Of a stretch of 64,000 nucleotides of DNA, positions 43,888 through 53,527 are shown in pieces (within the stretch, counting starts at the first letter, position 1; each line of letters opens with the position of its first letter). Made by a program: the position numbers and the translations under genes. The stretch lies in the NCBI RefSeq assembly GCF_030811095.1, contig NZ_JAUSQL010000001.1, positions 496,001 through 560,000 of the forward strand, written 5' to 3'. This DNA comes from Trueperella abortisuis (GTDB lineage Bacteria; Actinomycetota; Actinomycetes; Actinomycetales; Actinomycetaceae). The notes under the pieces are model-generated. The model was not told where the DNA came from, made no database searches, and was given only the letters and a program-made list of their open reading frames with translations.

Positions 43888-44885
43888 TGGAGCATCTCGA
43901 TCACAAGACTGAGACAGTTCTGCCTGAGCAGATTTCCCCGATGGCCGACGCGGCCCAACTGAGCTCCGTGCGCACCCGGATCGCGGAGCAGAACACCGAG
44001 CGGGCCGCCATGACCAAGCGCTACTCGCGCCGCCAGATCGTCCTGCGTCGCTTCTGGCGCAACAAGACGGCCGTCATCGGCGTCATCGGCCTCATCATCG
44101 TGCTGGCAGTGGCGATCATCGGCCCGCACCTATCGGACTGGACCTACCTCGAGCGCGATCGCGGCCGCTACCTGGAGGGCCCGAGTGCGGAGCACATCTT
44201 CGGCACCGACCGGCGCGGGCGCGACATGTTCGCCATGACCCTCGAGGGGCTGCGTAAGTCGATCATCATCGGCTTCGCCGTGGCGCTCATCCAGACCGGA
44301 TGGGCCGCGCTCTTCGGCGCCGCCGCGGCCTACTTCGGCGGCTGGGTGGACAAGTGCGCCACGTGGTTCATCGACCTCATGCTCGTCATCCCCTCCTTCC
44401 TCATGATCGCCATCATCTCCAACCGCTTTGGCGCGGAGAACAAGGGCGTGTTCATCTTCATCCTGCTCCTGGCGGGGTTTGGCTGGATGCTGACGGCGCG
44501 CGTGGTCCGCTCGTTGACGATGTCCGTGAAGAACCTCGACTACGTCAACGCGGCCAAGTTCATGTCCGTCCCCTCGGGCACGATCATCGTCCGCCACATC
44601 ATCCCCAACATCTCCTCCCTCCTCATCATCGACTTCACACTCGGCGTGGCCACCGCTGTGCTGTCCGAGACCTCGCTGTCCTACTTCGGCTTCGGAATCA
44701 AGGACCCGCAGGTTTCCCTGGGCTCACTCATCGGAGCCGGCCAGGCCTCGGCAATCACCCACCCGTGGCTCTTCCTGCCGCCGGCCGTCGTGCTCGTGCT
44801 CATGCTGGCGTCGGTAAACTTCATCGGTGACGGCCTGCGCGACGCGCTCGACCCGTCCTCGAAGGCCGGGGGTGGCAAGGCGTGA
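43887..44885 (+). CDS. oppC: Oligopeptide ABC transporter permease C
   Basis: 332 residues. An N-terminal cytoplasmic stretch of ~60 residues leads to RRFWRNKTAVIGVIGLIIVL (helix 1), HIFGTDRRGRDMFAMTLEG (OppC signature) and the coupling motif YVNAAKFMSVPSGTIIVRHI. The end FIGDGLRDALDPSSK is typical. It pairs with OppB to form the membrane channel. The next gene starts within its stop (GTGA overlap). Confidence 0.93.
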   Translation: MEHLDHKTETVLPEQISPMADAAQLSSVRTRIAEQNTERAAMTKRYSRRQIVLRRFWRNKTAVIGVIGLIIVLAVAIIGPHLSDWTYLERDRGRYLEGPSAEHIFGTDRRGRDMFAMTLEGLRKSIIIGFAVALIQTGWAALFGAAAAYFGGWVDKCATWFIDLMLVIPSFLMIAIISNRFGAENKGVFIFILLLAGFGWMLTARVVRSLTMSVKNLDYVNAAKFMSVPSGTIIVRHIIPNISSLLIIDFTLGVATAVLSETSLSYFGFGIKDPQVSLGSLIGAGQASAITHPWLFLPPAVVLVLMLASVNFIGDGLRDALDPSSKAGGGKA

Positions 44886-47026
44886 CATCTACGAAAGAGA
44901 CCAACGTGAGTAAAAAGATCGACGACCACCAGTTGCCCACCCCCACGCCCGGCGTGCCGGTCGTTGAGGTGTCGGGACTGAATGTTCGCTTCCCCTCTGA
45001 GGACGGCATCGTACACGCCGTTCGTGGGGTCGATCTCACCGTCAACGCGGGCGAGGTGCTGGGAATCGTGGGCGAGTCCGGATCGGGCAAGTCCGTGACC
45101 TCGATGTCGATCATGGGTCTGCTCGACCCGGCGGCAGACGTGGAGGGCTCGGTGAAGATCCATGGCACCGAGATCCTCGGCAAGCCGGACTCCTACCTGT
45201 CCAAGATCCGCGGCAAGAACATCGCAATGGTCTTCCAGGATCCGCTCTCGGCCCTGACCCCGGTCTACACGATCGGCGACCAGATCATCGAGGCCCTCCA
45301 GGCCCACGACAAGAAGATCTCGGAAAAGAGCGCCCAGGCGCGTGCGATCGAACTGCTCTCTATCGTGGGCATCCCGAACCCGGAGATCCGGGTCAAGTCC
45401 TTCCCTCACGAATTCTCCGGCGGCATGCGCCAGCGCGCCATGATCGCCATGGCGATCGCGAACAACCCCGACCTCATCATCGCCGACGAGCCGACCACGG
45501 CGCTTGACGTGACCATCCAGGCTCAGATCCTCGACGTGCTACGACGCGCCCAGAAGGAGACCGGCGCCGCGGTCATCATGATTACCCACGACCTCGGCGT
45601 CGTGGCCGGCATCGCCGACAAGGTGGCCGTCATGTATGCGGGGCGCATCGTCGAACGCGGCGCGGTGGACGAGATCTTCTACCACTCGGCCATGCCCTAC
45701 ACCATCGGCCTGCTCGGCTCGCTGCCCAGGCTCGATTCGAAGAAGGATAGCCAGCTCGCCGTCGTCGAAGGCAACCCGCCGTCGATGCTGTACGAACAGA
45801 CGGGCTGCCCGTTCGCCGCCCGTTGCCCGGTGGCGGTGGAGGCCTGCCTTGACGGAGAGCCCACGCTCGAGGCCGTCAAGACCGACTCCCCGGACATCCC
45901 GCACGAGGTGGCCTGCATCCGGCGCGGGGAGATTCGCGACGAGTCGAAGCGCTACACGGACATCTACCCCAAGCCCGCACCCGTCATCCCGCCTTTCGAC
46001 GGCACGCCGCGCAACGAGCGTGAAGAGGTGCTGCGACTGGTGGATATGAAGAAGCACTTCCCGCTCATGAAGGGCTCCGTCTTCCGCCGCCGCGTGGGCA
46101 CAGTCCACGCCGTGGATGGCATCTCGCTCGACATCCGCGCGGGCGAGACGCTCGGCCTCGTCGGCGAATCGGGCTCGGGTAAGACCACGACCCTCATGGA
46201 GGTCCTCAACCTCGTCAAGCCGATCGCGGGCAAGATCGTGGTGCTCGGGGAGAACACGGAGGGCATGACGCGCGCCGACCGCAAGCGCGTGCGCAACGAC
46301 CTCCAGGTGGTCTTCCAGGATCCGATGGCATCCCTCGACCCGCGCATGCCCGTCTACGACATCATCGCCGAGCCGCTCAAGTACGCCGGCTGGAAGAAGG
46401 CCGACATCGAGCCGCGCGTGACAGAGCTGATGGACATGGTGGGCCTCGAGCCCGCACACGTCAACCGCTACCCGCGCAACTTCTCCGGCGGCCAGCGTCA
46501 GCGCATCGGCATCGCCCGAGCGCTCGCGGTCCAGCCCAAGCTGCTGGTGCTCGACGAGCCGGTCTCCGCGCTCGACGTGTCGATCCAGGCCGGCGTTATC
46601 AACCTGCTGGACGAGCTGCGCGCGAAGCTGAACCTGTCCTACCTGTTCGTGGCACACGACCTCTCGGTCATCCGCCACATCGCCGACCGCGTGGCCGTTA
46701 TGTATCTGGGCAAGCTCGTGGAGGTGGGCGACGTCGACGCCGTGTTCGAGGCGCCGCGTCACCCCTACACTCAGGCCCTGCTCTCTGCGATTCCGATCCC
46801 GGATCCGGCCAAGGAGCGCAGCCGCCATCGCATCCTGCTCAAGGGCGATCTGCCCTCGCCGGCCAACCCGCCCACGGGTTGCCGCTTCGTCACTCGGTGT
46901 CCAGTCTATGAGACGCTGACGGAGGGGGAGCGGCAGGTCTGCCAGGGATCTCACCCCGAGTTCACGAGCATGGGCGAGGATCACGACGTGGCGTGCTACT
47001 ACCCGCGCCATCTCAATGTTTTCTAG
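44882..47026 (+). CDS. oppDF: Oligopeptide ABC transporter ATPase, OppD-OppF fusion
   Basis: 714 residues joining two complete ATPases that most bacteria encode separately. First half: [35 protein letters not shown] and [12 protein letters not shown]; second half: [34 protein letters not shown] and [11 protein letters not shown]. Each half ends with the oligopeptide-transporter Cys motif ([25 protein letters not shown]). Linker at roughly residues 350-385. A GTG ten codons in, with its own weak ribosome site, is an alternative start. Confidence 0.93.
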   Translation: MTSTKETNVSKKIDDHQLPTPTPGVPVVEVSGLNVRFPSEDGIVHAVRGVDLTVNAGEVLGIVGESGSGKSVTSMSIMGLLDPAADVEGSVKIHGTEILGKPDSYLSKIRGKNIAMVFQDPLSALTPVYTIGDQIIEALQAHDKKISEKSAQARAIELLSIVGIPNPEIRVKSFPHEFSGGMRQRAMIAMAIANNPDLIIADEPTTALDVTIQAQILDVLRRAQKETGAAVIMITHDLGVVAGIADKVAVMYAGRIVERGAVDEIFYHSAMPYTIGLLGSLPRLDSKKDSQLAVVEGNPPSMLYEQTGCPFAARCPVAVEACLDGEPTLEAVKTDSPDIPHEVACIRRGEIRDESKRYTDIYPKPAPVIPPFDGTPRNEREEVLRLVDMKKHFPLMKGSVFRRRVGTVHAVDGISLDIRAGETLGLVGESGSGKTTTLMEVLNLVKPIAGKIVVLGENTEGMTRADRKRVRNDLQVVFQDPMASLDPRMPVYDIIAEPLKYAGWKKADIEPRVTELMDMVGLEPAHVNRYPRNFSGGQRQRIGIARALAVQPKLLVLDEPVSALDVSIQAGVINLLDELRAKLNLSYLFVAHDLSVIRHIADRVAVMYLGKLVEVGDVDAVFEAPRHPYTQALLSAIPIPDPAKERSRHRILLKGDLPSPANPPTGCRFVTRCPVYETLTEGERQVCQGSHPEFTSMGEDHDVACYYPRHLNVF

Positions 47027-47041
47027 CCGTTCCGAATGAGG

Positions 47042-47074
47042 GTTGGGCCCGCGATCGTCGATCGCGGGCCCAAC
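47042..47074 (+). terminator. Terminator of oppB-oppC-oppDF
   Basis: 16-base complementary arms (47042-47057, 47059-47074), GTTGGGCCCGCGATCG and its complement, 15 bases after the oppDF stop. No T-tract follows. Confidence 0.6.
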
Positions 47075-47171
47075 ATCATGAGCGGCCATAACGGGCATTT
47101 TTCGTTCGAAAAACCAGATAACGCTTCGGTAACGGATAGGTCGAAGTTTTCGTGATCGCGAGTTTTTGGTC

Positions 47172-47177
47172 TAATCT
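47172..47177 (+). promoter_or_regulatory. -10 element of oppA
   Basis: TAATCT, six bases, then ATG at 47184. That ATG is in frame with oppA but 17 codons before the lipoprotein start at 47235, which has its own ribosome site (AAGGAGG). Confidence 0.5.
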
Positions 47178-47234
47178 GGCTCCATGAACTTTCGCACGTC
47201 CGGCGAAAGGCAAGTCCTGAAGGAGGACACATTT

Positions 47235-48956
47235 ATGCGATTGAAGAAGGCAGGCTTTGCACTGGTTGCCGCGGCGGCGCTCACGCTGAGCGCCTGCTCG
47301 TCCGGAAGCCCGGAGAAGGGCTCGAGCGGGTCCGCTTCCGGTGACACCAAGGTCCTTCCGGCGTCCGACTACAACAAGGTCGATCCGGCCGAACTCGCTG
47401 ACGGCGGCACGCTCCGCCTCGCGATCTCCTCACTCCCGGAGCAGTACAACGCGAATCACGTCGACGGCAACACGGTCGACGTCGCTACGACCATCTACTC
47501 GTATGTCGCCCCCGTGAACTGGATCTACGACGAGAACGGCAAGTTCGACGTCAACCCGGACTACATCGAGTCCTACGACGCGAACCTTGAGGGTGACGGC
47601 GACAGCGCCATGGTCATCACCCTCAACCTCAACCCGAAGTCGCACTGGAACGACGGCACCCCGATCACCGCAACCGACTACCAGGCGGTATGGAAGGCCT
47701 GCTCTGGCCAGATCGACGGCGTCACCTGTGCATCCGCGGATGGGTGGACGCAGATCTCCTCCATCGAAGCGGGCGATTCCCCGCAGCAGGTCGTGGTCCG
47801 CTACTCGGAGAAATACCCCGACTGGTCCGCGAACTTCTCCACGGTTGAGTCCGCCGCCGGCCTGTCCGACGCCGACACCTTCAACACGGGGTGGATTGAT
47901 CCGGTCGAGGCGAGCAAGTACCTCGCCGGCCCGTTCCGCGTGGCGAGCTCGAATGCCGCGCAGAAGGTTCTCACCCTCGAGCGCAACCCCGACTGGTGGG
48001 GTTCGAAAGCCAAGCTTGACACGGTGACCTTCTCGGCGCTGAACCAGCAGGCTACCGCCTCCGGCTTCGCCAACGGCGAGATCGACGCCATCGACTTCCT
48101 CGTCGACGCCGCCTCCTACGCGACCGCGCAGAACCGCCAGGACGCTGACATTAAGATGTCCTCCTCGGTTCAGTGGCGTCACTTCACCTTCAACTCGCGC
48201 GCCGGTGCGCTGCAGGATAAGAAGGTCCGCCAGGCGGTTCAGCTCGGCATCGACACCAAGGACATCACCTCCTCCGACCTGTCCGGTCTGCCCTCGCAGG
48301 ATTACGATCTGAACCTGGGCAACCACTTCTTCATGCCGAACCAGGAAGGCTACGAGGATCACTCGGTCGGATTCGATCCTAAGGCGGCCAAGGCTCTGCT
48401 CGAGGAAGCCGGCTACACGATGAACGAGACCTCGGGCTACTACGAGAAGGACGGCAAGGAACTGGCGGTGCGCTACCTGCGTATCCCGGGTAACGCCGCG
48501 AACGAGAACGAGGGCGCGATGTTCATGGAGATGATGGCTGACATCGGCATCCACGTGACCTACCAGGACGTCGAGTCGGGCGACTTCTTCAAGCACGTCA
48601 TCGGCGGCGAGTACGAGGTCACCTCCTTCGCTTGGAACGGCACCCCCTACCCGATGGCGAACGTCAGCCAGATCTACGGCAACCCGTTCGACGACGAGGG
48701 CAACCTGCTCAACTCGAACTTCGCCGGCCTCAAGGTCGACAAGGTCGATGAGCTGATCCCGCAGATCGCCCGCGAGACCGACGCCGCCAAGCGCCGTGAG
48801 CTGACCAACGAGGCCGACAAGGCGATCTGGGACGAAGTCATGGTTCTGCCGCTGTACTACCGCGCGAACATCACCGCTATCCCCTCGAACCTGGCGAACT
48901 ACGGTTCGACCACCTTCGAGACCCTGCTGAGGGAGAACGTGGGTTACACGAAGTAA
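47235..48956 (+). CDS. oppA: Oligopeptide-binding lipoprotein
   Basis: 573 residues from the ATG at 47235. Signal peptide RLKKAGFALVAAAALTLSAC with a lipobox Cys, then a Ser/Gly linker. The solute-binding family 5 core begins DGGTLRLAISSLPEQYN; SHWNDGTPITATDYQAVWKA and DKKVRQAVQLGI are landmark segments. It captures peptides outside the membrane for OppBC-DF encoded just upstream, but it has its own promoter, so it may be made in excess. An in-frame ATG at 47184 would add 17 residues before the signal peptide. Confidence 0.92.
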   Translation: MRLKKAGFALVAAAALTLSACSSGSPEKGSSGSASGDTKVLPASDYNKVDPAELADGGTLRLAISSLPEQYNANHVDGNTVDVATTIYSYVAPVNWIYDENGKFDVNPDYIESYDANLEGDGDSAMVITLNLNPKSHWNDGTPITATDYQAVWKACSGQIDGVTCASADGWTQISSIEAGDSPQQVVVRYSEKYPDWSANFSTVESAAGLSDADTFNTGWIDPVEASKYLAGPFRVASSNAAQKVLTLERNPDWWGSKAKLDTVTFSALNQQATASGFANGEIDAIDFLVDAASYATAQNRQDADIKMSSSVQWRHFTFNSRAGALQDKKVRQAVQLGIDTKDITSSDLSGLPSQDYDLNLGNHFFMPNQEGYEDHSVGFDPKAAKALLEEAGYTMNETSGYYEKDGKELAVRYLRIPGNAANENEGAMFMEMMADIGIHVTYQDVESGDFFKHVIGGEYEVTSFAWNGTPYPMANVSQIYGNPFDDEGNLLNSNFAGLKVDKVDELIPQIARETDAAKRRELTNEADKAIWDEVMVLPLYYRANITAIPSNLANYGSTTFETLLRENVGYTK

Positions 48957-48981
48957 CCGCTCGTTACCAACGCAGCTAGCA

Positions 48982-49013
48982 CGGGAGGGCCACCCACAGG
49001 GGTGGCCCTCCCG
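48982..49013 (+). terminator. Terminator of oppA
   Basis: 14-base perfect stem CGGGAGGGCCACCC with an ACAG loop, followed by CATTTTG. The most classical intrinsic terminator in the window. Confidence 0.8.
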
Positions 49014-49075
49014 CATTTTGTGAGGTGAGACGAGGTTTGACACGAGCTTGGCTACGGTGTTGAATTGCGGAAGCT

Positions 49076-51037
49076 ATGGCACATCACACGTTTTTTCAGC
49101 GCGCTGAGCGCGCGCAGGCAAGGCGCAGCCGAACCCGCGCGGCCCGCGCCCGGGCCAGGGCGGAGCGCGGATCACGTTCCATCAACCAACGTCGCTTCGA
49201 GGTGGGCCCGCAGCCGAAGCGGTGGCCGGCCGCCTTCGAGGTGGATTCGGTACCCGAAATGGACTCGCGCCACCTTTTGCGCTCCACTCTCACGGCGAAC
49301 TGGAAGATTGTTGTGCTGGGCGCGCTGGCGTCCATGGCGGCCTACGGCGGCGGGGTGCTCATCTCGTGGGCGCTCGGCCGCGCCCTGGACGGGGGCATTG
49401 AGGCCGGCCTGACCGTGTCCCTCCTGCCCGGCATCGCCCTCATCTTCGCCGTCATGGCGTTCCGGATGCTCGGCGCGGCCGCCGAACCCGTGCTCATTGT
49501 CGCCGAGCTGCGCGCCCACGTTGGTTGGGCATTGAAGATGGTCGCCAAGGTGGCGGGCGTGCGTGGGGGAGGGCGCACCGCGATCCCGTCGGGCGAAATA
49601 GTGGCGGCAGTGACCACCGATACCCAGAAGCTCGGCGCCTACACGTACATGGTTGGCGACGTCACGGCGGCGCTGTTCTCCTTCGCGCTGACTGCCTTCC
49701 TCATGCTCCGCATCAACGTCTCGTTGGGGCTTGTGGTGGTAATCGGGGTGCCGGTGACGATCGGGATCATGACGGTATTCGTCCGCCCGCTCCAGCGTCG
49801 CCTTGACGCCCAACGCGAGGAGCGTGGGAAGCTGACCACTCTGGCCTCGGACGCCGTGGTGGGACTGCGCGTGCTGCGCGGCGTCGGCGGGGAAGGCATC
49901 TACAACGCCCGCTATACCCGCCAGTCGGAAAGGGTACGCGAGACGGGGATCCGCGCGGCGGCGCTACAGGCCTTCCTGAATGCGATGTCGACTGCGGTGC
50001 CGGGCATCTTCACGGTCCTCATCGTCGGGGGCGGCCTGTGGGAGGTGTACGCCGGCGCGATGACACACGGCGAGCTTGTCTCCTTCTACGGCTACACGAT
50101 GTTTATGAGCTCCCCCATTTTTATGGTGCTCGGCTTCCTGCAGATCTACACGGACGCCCGCGTCTCGGCGGGGCGCGTGGCGAAGGTCATGGCGATCGAG
50201 CCGCTGACCTCCGACGACGCCGCCGACCCGGCCCGCGCCGATGCCGACTGGTCCCGGGCCTACCTGCGCGACGTCACGAGCGGGGTGGAGATCAAGCCTG
50301 GGCTTCACACGGCAATCGTCTGCGGCGCCCCAGAGGTCTCCGCCAAGCTGCTTGAGCGTTTGGCGCGCACCGACGACGCCGACGCCGTCACGGCCCGCTG
50401 GGACGGCGCCGACCCGGTTCCGCTCACGGAGTTTCCATTGGAGCAGGTGCGGCGCGGGGTGGTGCTGTCCGACGCGATCGCCCAGCTTTTCCAGGGCCGG
50501 CTGCGCTCGAACCTGGAGGCGAATAACGCCGCCTGGCCGTTGCCGCGCGACGTCGGGCGCCAGATGGCCGACACCGGTGATGGCTCCGGCCTGGCCAACC
50601 GGGATCACAAGGACAACCCGGTCGCGATCGACGAGCGCGACCTCATGCTCGCCCTGATCGCCGCCGACGCCGCCGACATCGTCGACACCCTCGAGGGCCT
50701 GGACGGCTACGTGGCCGAGCGCGGGCGCTCACTGTCGGGCGGGCAACGTCAGCGCGTGGCTCTCGCCCGCGCGATCCTTACCGAGGCTCCCGTGCTCCTG
50801 CTGGTGGAGCCGACCTCCGCCGTCGACTCGCATACCGAATCCCGCATCGCCCAGCGGTTGCGCGCCGAACGTGCGGGGCGCACCACGGTGATTGTCACGA
50901 CGTCGCCAATCGTGCTCGGCGAGACCGACGAGGTGATCCTCCTGGACACCGATGGCACCGAGTTGGCGCGCGCCGCGCACGCCGAGATGTTGGACGATCC
51001 GCGCTACTTCGACGTCGTGCACCGGGAGGCCCGATGA
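49076..51037 (+). CDS. ABC exporter half with degenerate ATP-binding motifs
   Basis: 653 residues: an Arg/Ala-rich N-terminal extension (~60), a six-helix exporter domain (about 75-370) and an ATPase domain. The Walker A position reads IVCGAPEVSAKLLERL, lacking the GxxGxGKS/T loop; Walker B reads LLLVEPTSAVD with Val for Asp; the H-loop His is missing (VTTSPIV). The signature LSGGQRQRVALARA is perfect. It cannot bind ATP in the normal way alone but can complete the partner's site. It overlaps the second half by four bases (ATGA). Substrate unknown. Confidence 0.88.
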   Translation: MAHHTFFQRAERAQARRSRTRAARARARAERGSRSINQRRFEVGPQPKRWPAAFEVDSVPEMDSRHLLRSTLTANWKIVVLGALASMAAYGGGVLISWALGRALDGGIEAGLTVSLLPGIALIFAVMAFRMLGAAAEPVLIVAELRAHVGWALKMVAKVAGVRGGGRTAIPSGEIVAAVTTDTQKLGAYTYMVGDVTAALFSFALTAFLMLRINVSLGLVVVIGVPVTIGIMTVFVRPLQRRLDAQREERGKLTTLASDAVVGLRVLRGVGGEGIYNARYTRQSERVRETGIRAAALQAFLNAMSTAVPGIFTVLIVGGGLWEVYAGAMTHGELVSFYGYTMFMSSPIFMVLGFLQIYTDARVSAGRVAKVMAIEPLTSDDAADPARADADWSRAYLRDVTSGVEIKPGLHTAIVCGAPEVSAKLLERLARTDDADAVTARWDGADPVPLTEFPLEQVRRGVVLSDAIAQLFQGRLRSNLEANNAAWPLPRDVGRQMADTGDGSGLANRDHKDNPVAIDERDLMLALIAADAADIVDTLEGLDGYVAERGRSLSGGQRQRVALARAILTEAPVLLLVEPTSAVDSHTESRIAQRLRAERAGRTTVIVTTSPIVLGETDEVILLDTDGTELARAAHAEMLDDPRYFDVVHREAR

Positions 51038-52764
51038 AGCTGCCTATTGCAACGAACCGGACGGTCGGGGCGAAGATCCTCGAGCTGTTTTCCGCCCACA
51101 AGGGCGAGTTCCTCCTCGTGATCGCCACGCAGATCGCGGTGGCGGTGGCGGCCGTCGTCACGCCGTGGATCATCGGTCGCTCTTTTGACGCGCTTGCGGG
51201 TGGGGCCGAGGCGGCGGTCATCCGCACCTACGTCGCCGTCATCGCCGCCTCGGTGCTGGTCAACGTGGTGGCGAACTGGTTCGCGGACTTCCGCAGCCGC
51301 GTGCTGGGGCAAAAGGTGTTCCATGAGTTGCGCGTGCAGCTGGTCGAGGCGGTCATGCACCTGCCGCTGTCCACGGTCGAGGCGGCCGGCACGGGCGACC
51401 TCCTGGGGCGCACCACCTCCGACATCAACCGGGTGGAGTTCATCATCCGCCAGGGCGTCTCGCGCATCATGGTTCTCACCTTCCAGGTGATCGTCACGGT
51501 GGTGGCGGCCTTCCTCGTGGAGTGGCGGGTCGGTTTCGTCGTGGTCCTCAGCTTCGTGCCGATGTACTTCGTGGTGCGAAAATACCTGCGCCGCACGATC
51601 GCGGTGTACCTGGCGGCTTCCGCCCTCAACGCCGAGGTCTCGGGTGACATCACGGAGACGGTGGAGCAGTCGGCCACGGTGGATTCCCTTGCGATGAGCG
51701 AGGTGCGTGTCTCGCGCACATCGGTCCTGCTTCGCGAGTATTGGGATAACGAGCGTTATTCGAGCCTCATGCGCGCCCTCCTCGTGGTTTCCCTGCTCGC
51801 GGTGCTCTACGCGCCGATGGTTATCTCGATCCTGTGGGGCGCCTGGCTTGTGGGGCTTGGCTACGTCACCGTGGGCGCGGTCATTTCCGTCACCCTGTAT
51901 GCCCAGCAGCTCCGCGTGCCGCTCGACGAGTTAGCCTGGTGGTTTGACGAGCTACAGTTCGCCGCCGTCGCGCTGGCCCGCATCTTCGGCGTGGCGGAGG
52001 TTGCACCGGACCGGACCGCCGGCGACGACGCCCCCGCCAGCGCCGCCGTCAGCGTCGAGGGCGTCTCGTTCAGCTACCGCGACGGGCACCCGGTGCTGCG
52101 TGATGTGAGCCTCGAGGTTTCTCCCGGCGAGCGGCTGGCAATCGTCGGCCCCTCGGGCGCGGGCAAGTCGACGCTCGGCCGCCTCATCGCGGCGGTCAAC
52201 CCGCCGGACGCCGGCTCGATCCGCGTGGGTGGGGTGGAGGTGACCTCGCTGCCCGAGGCGCTCCTGCACCGCACCATCGCGCTCGTGACCCAGGAAAACC
52301 ACGTCTTCGTCGGCACGATCGCTGACAACCTGCGCTTCGCCAAGGAGGATGCCACCGACGACGAGCTGCTCGCCGCGCTCGCCACCGTGGACGCCACCTG
52401 GGTTGAGCGGCTCGACAACGGCCTGGAGACCCTGGTCGGTTCGGGGGAGAGGGAGCTCGCGCCGTCGCAGGCCCAGCAACTGGCCCTGGCCCGCATCGTG
52501 CTACTGGATCCGGACGTGCTCATCCTCGACGAGGCCACCTCGCTTCTCGATCCGACGGTGGCGCGCTCGGCGGAGCGGGCCCTGGTGCGGCTACTCGAGG
52601 GGCGGACCGTGATCTCCATCGCCCATCGTCTCTACACCGCCTACGACGCCGACCGCGTGGCCGTCATGATCGACGGCGAGGTGGCTGAACTCGGCTCACA
52701 CGACGATCTGGTTGCGCTCGGCGGGGAGTACGCCTCCCTGTGGGAGGCCTGGCAACAGGACTAG
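51034..52764 (+). CDS. ABC exporter half with intact Walker motifs
   Basis: 576 residues: six membrane helices (about 20-310) then an ATPase domain with GPSGAGKSTLGRLI (Walker A, ~residue 371), VLILDEATSLLD (Walker B with the catalytic Glu) and ISIAHRLYTA (H-loop). The signature motif is lost, reading LAPSQAQQLALAR instead of LSGGQxQR. Its defects are the exact complement of those in the preceding subunit, so one composite ATP site is expected in the heterodimer. Its stop overlaps the stop of the convergent PH-domain gene by three bases (CTAG). Confidence 0.9.
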   Translation: MKLPIATNRTVGAKILELFSAHKGEFLLVIATQIAVAVAAVVTPWIIGRSFDALAGGAEAAVIRTYVAVIAASVLVNVVANWFADFRSRVLGQKVFHELRVQLVEAVMHLPLSTVEAAGTGDLLGRTTSDINRVEFIIRQGVSRIMVLTFQVIVTVVAAFLVEWRVGFVVVLSFVPMYFVVRKYLRRTIAVYLAASALNAEVSGDITETVEQSATVDSLAMSEVRVSRTSVLLREYWDNERYSSLMRALLVVSLLAVLYAPMVISILWGAWLVGLGYVTVGAVISVTLYAQQLRVPLDELAWWFDELQFAAVALARIFGVAEVAPDRTAGDDAPASAAVSVEGVSFSYRDGHPVLRDVSLEVSPGERLAIVGPSGAGKSTLGRLIAAVNPPDAGSIRVGGVEVTSLPEALLHRTIALVTQENHVFVGTIADNLRFAKEDATDDELLAALATVDATWVERLDNGLETLVGSGERELAPSQAQQLALARIVLLDPDVLILDEATSLLDPTVARSAERALVRLLEGRTVISIAHRLYTAYDADRVAVMIDGEVAELGSHDDLVALGGEYASLWEAWQQD

Positions 52765-53384
52765 CCGATAGCGGGTGCGAGGGTGAGCACCGCGCCGAGC
52801 AGGGTCACTCCGAGCACGATGATGGGCAAGGGCTGGAGGCGGGTTTCGGCCTTGTCGGGCCAGTAGGTGGCGGGCTGGAGGCTGGCGCGCAGGTTCGCGT
52901 CGCCCTTGATGCGGCCGAGACGGAAGGTGATGACGTCGGCGGCGAAGCCGGAGGAGACGATGCGGGTCACCCGGCCGGATTCCTCCCACACGATGTCCGG
53001 GTCCTCGTAGTCCTTATCCTTCTTGCGGTCACGCCAGGAGTTGTTGAAAATGCCCACGGTGGAGGGCACGCCCCACACGCTGATCTTGCGGTCGGCCATC
53101 GTGTAGAGGTAGAGCCCCCAGCGATTCTCGGCCAGCGCCAAGTCGGACCAGGGGATGAGGTGCTCGCGGAGGACGTTGACCACGCGTAGGCCGCCGGGTC
53201 CCACCTCGAGGCGGGGGTTGAAAAAGACCACCCAGCCGAAGGCGGCGATGAAGGCGGCGATGGGGATGGACCAGATCGCCTCGCCGATTCCGCCGTTGAC
53301 CGCCGAGGCCACGAGGGAGATGACGGCGAGGGCGTAGAGAAGGTAGGCGTACATGCGGGTCTTGCCACGCAGGATCAGAGTCAT
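52761..53384 (-). CDS. PH-domain membrane protein
   Basis: 207 residues. Two N-terminal helices (YAYLLYALAVISLVASAV; AAFIAAFGWVVFF) are followed by a bacterial PH-like domain beginning NPRLEVGPGGLRVVNVLREH with LIPWSDLALAE, and a C-terminal helix (LPIIVLGVTLLGAVLTL). Actinobacterial members are unstudied. Convergent with the ABC exporter, divergent from typA. Confidence 0.75.
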   Translation of the reverse strand: MTLILRGKTRMYAYLLYALAVISLVASAVNGGIGEAIWSIPIAAFIAAFGWVVFFNPRLEVGPGGLRVVNVLREHLIPWSDLALAENRWGLYLYTMADRKISVWGVPSTVGIFNNSWRDRKKDKDYEDPDIVWEESGRVTRIVSSGFAADVITFRLGRIKGDANLRASLQPATYWPDKAETRLQPLPIIVLGVTLLGAVLTLAPAIG

Positions 53385-53527
53385 GGGGGTATTGTCTCAC
53401 GCGCCCGGCACCCGCGTCCGCCCGCCCCCGAGCCGTGTACTTTCCCTCGCATTTGTTACCCTTCTCTACGTCCGTTTCGCGGCGGGGGTTTAGGATGAGA
53501 CGTTGGCTACCTACCCAAAGGATTTTT

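Noticed and set aside
45539..49043. Very long minus-strand open frames (>500 codons) opposite oppDF and oppA
   Set aside because: Antisense shadows with compositionally biased, non-domain-like translations; the plus-strand genes have complete family motifs.
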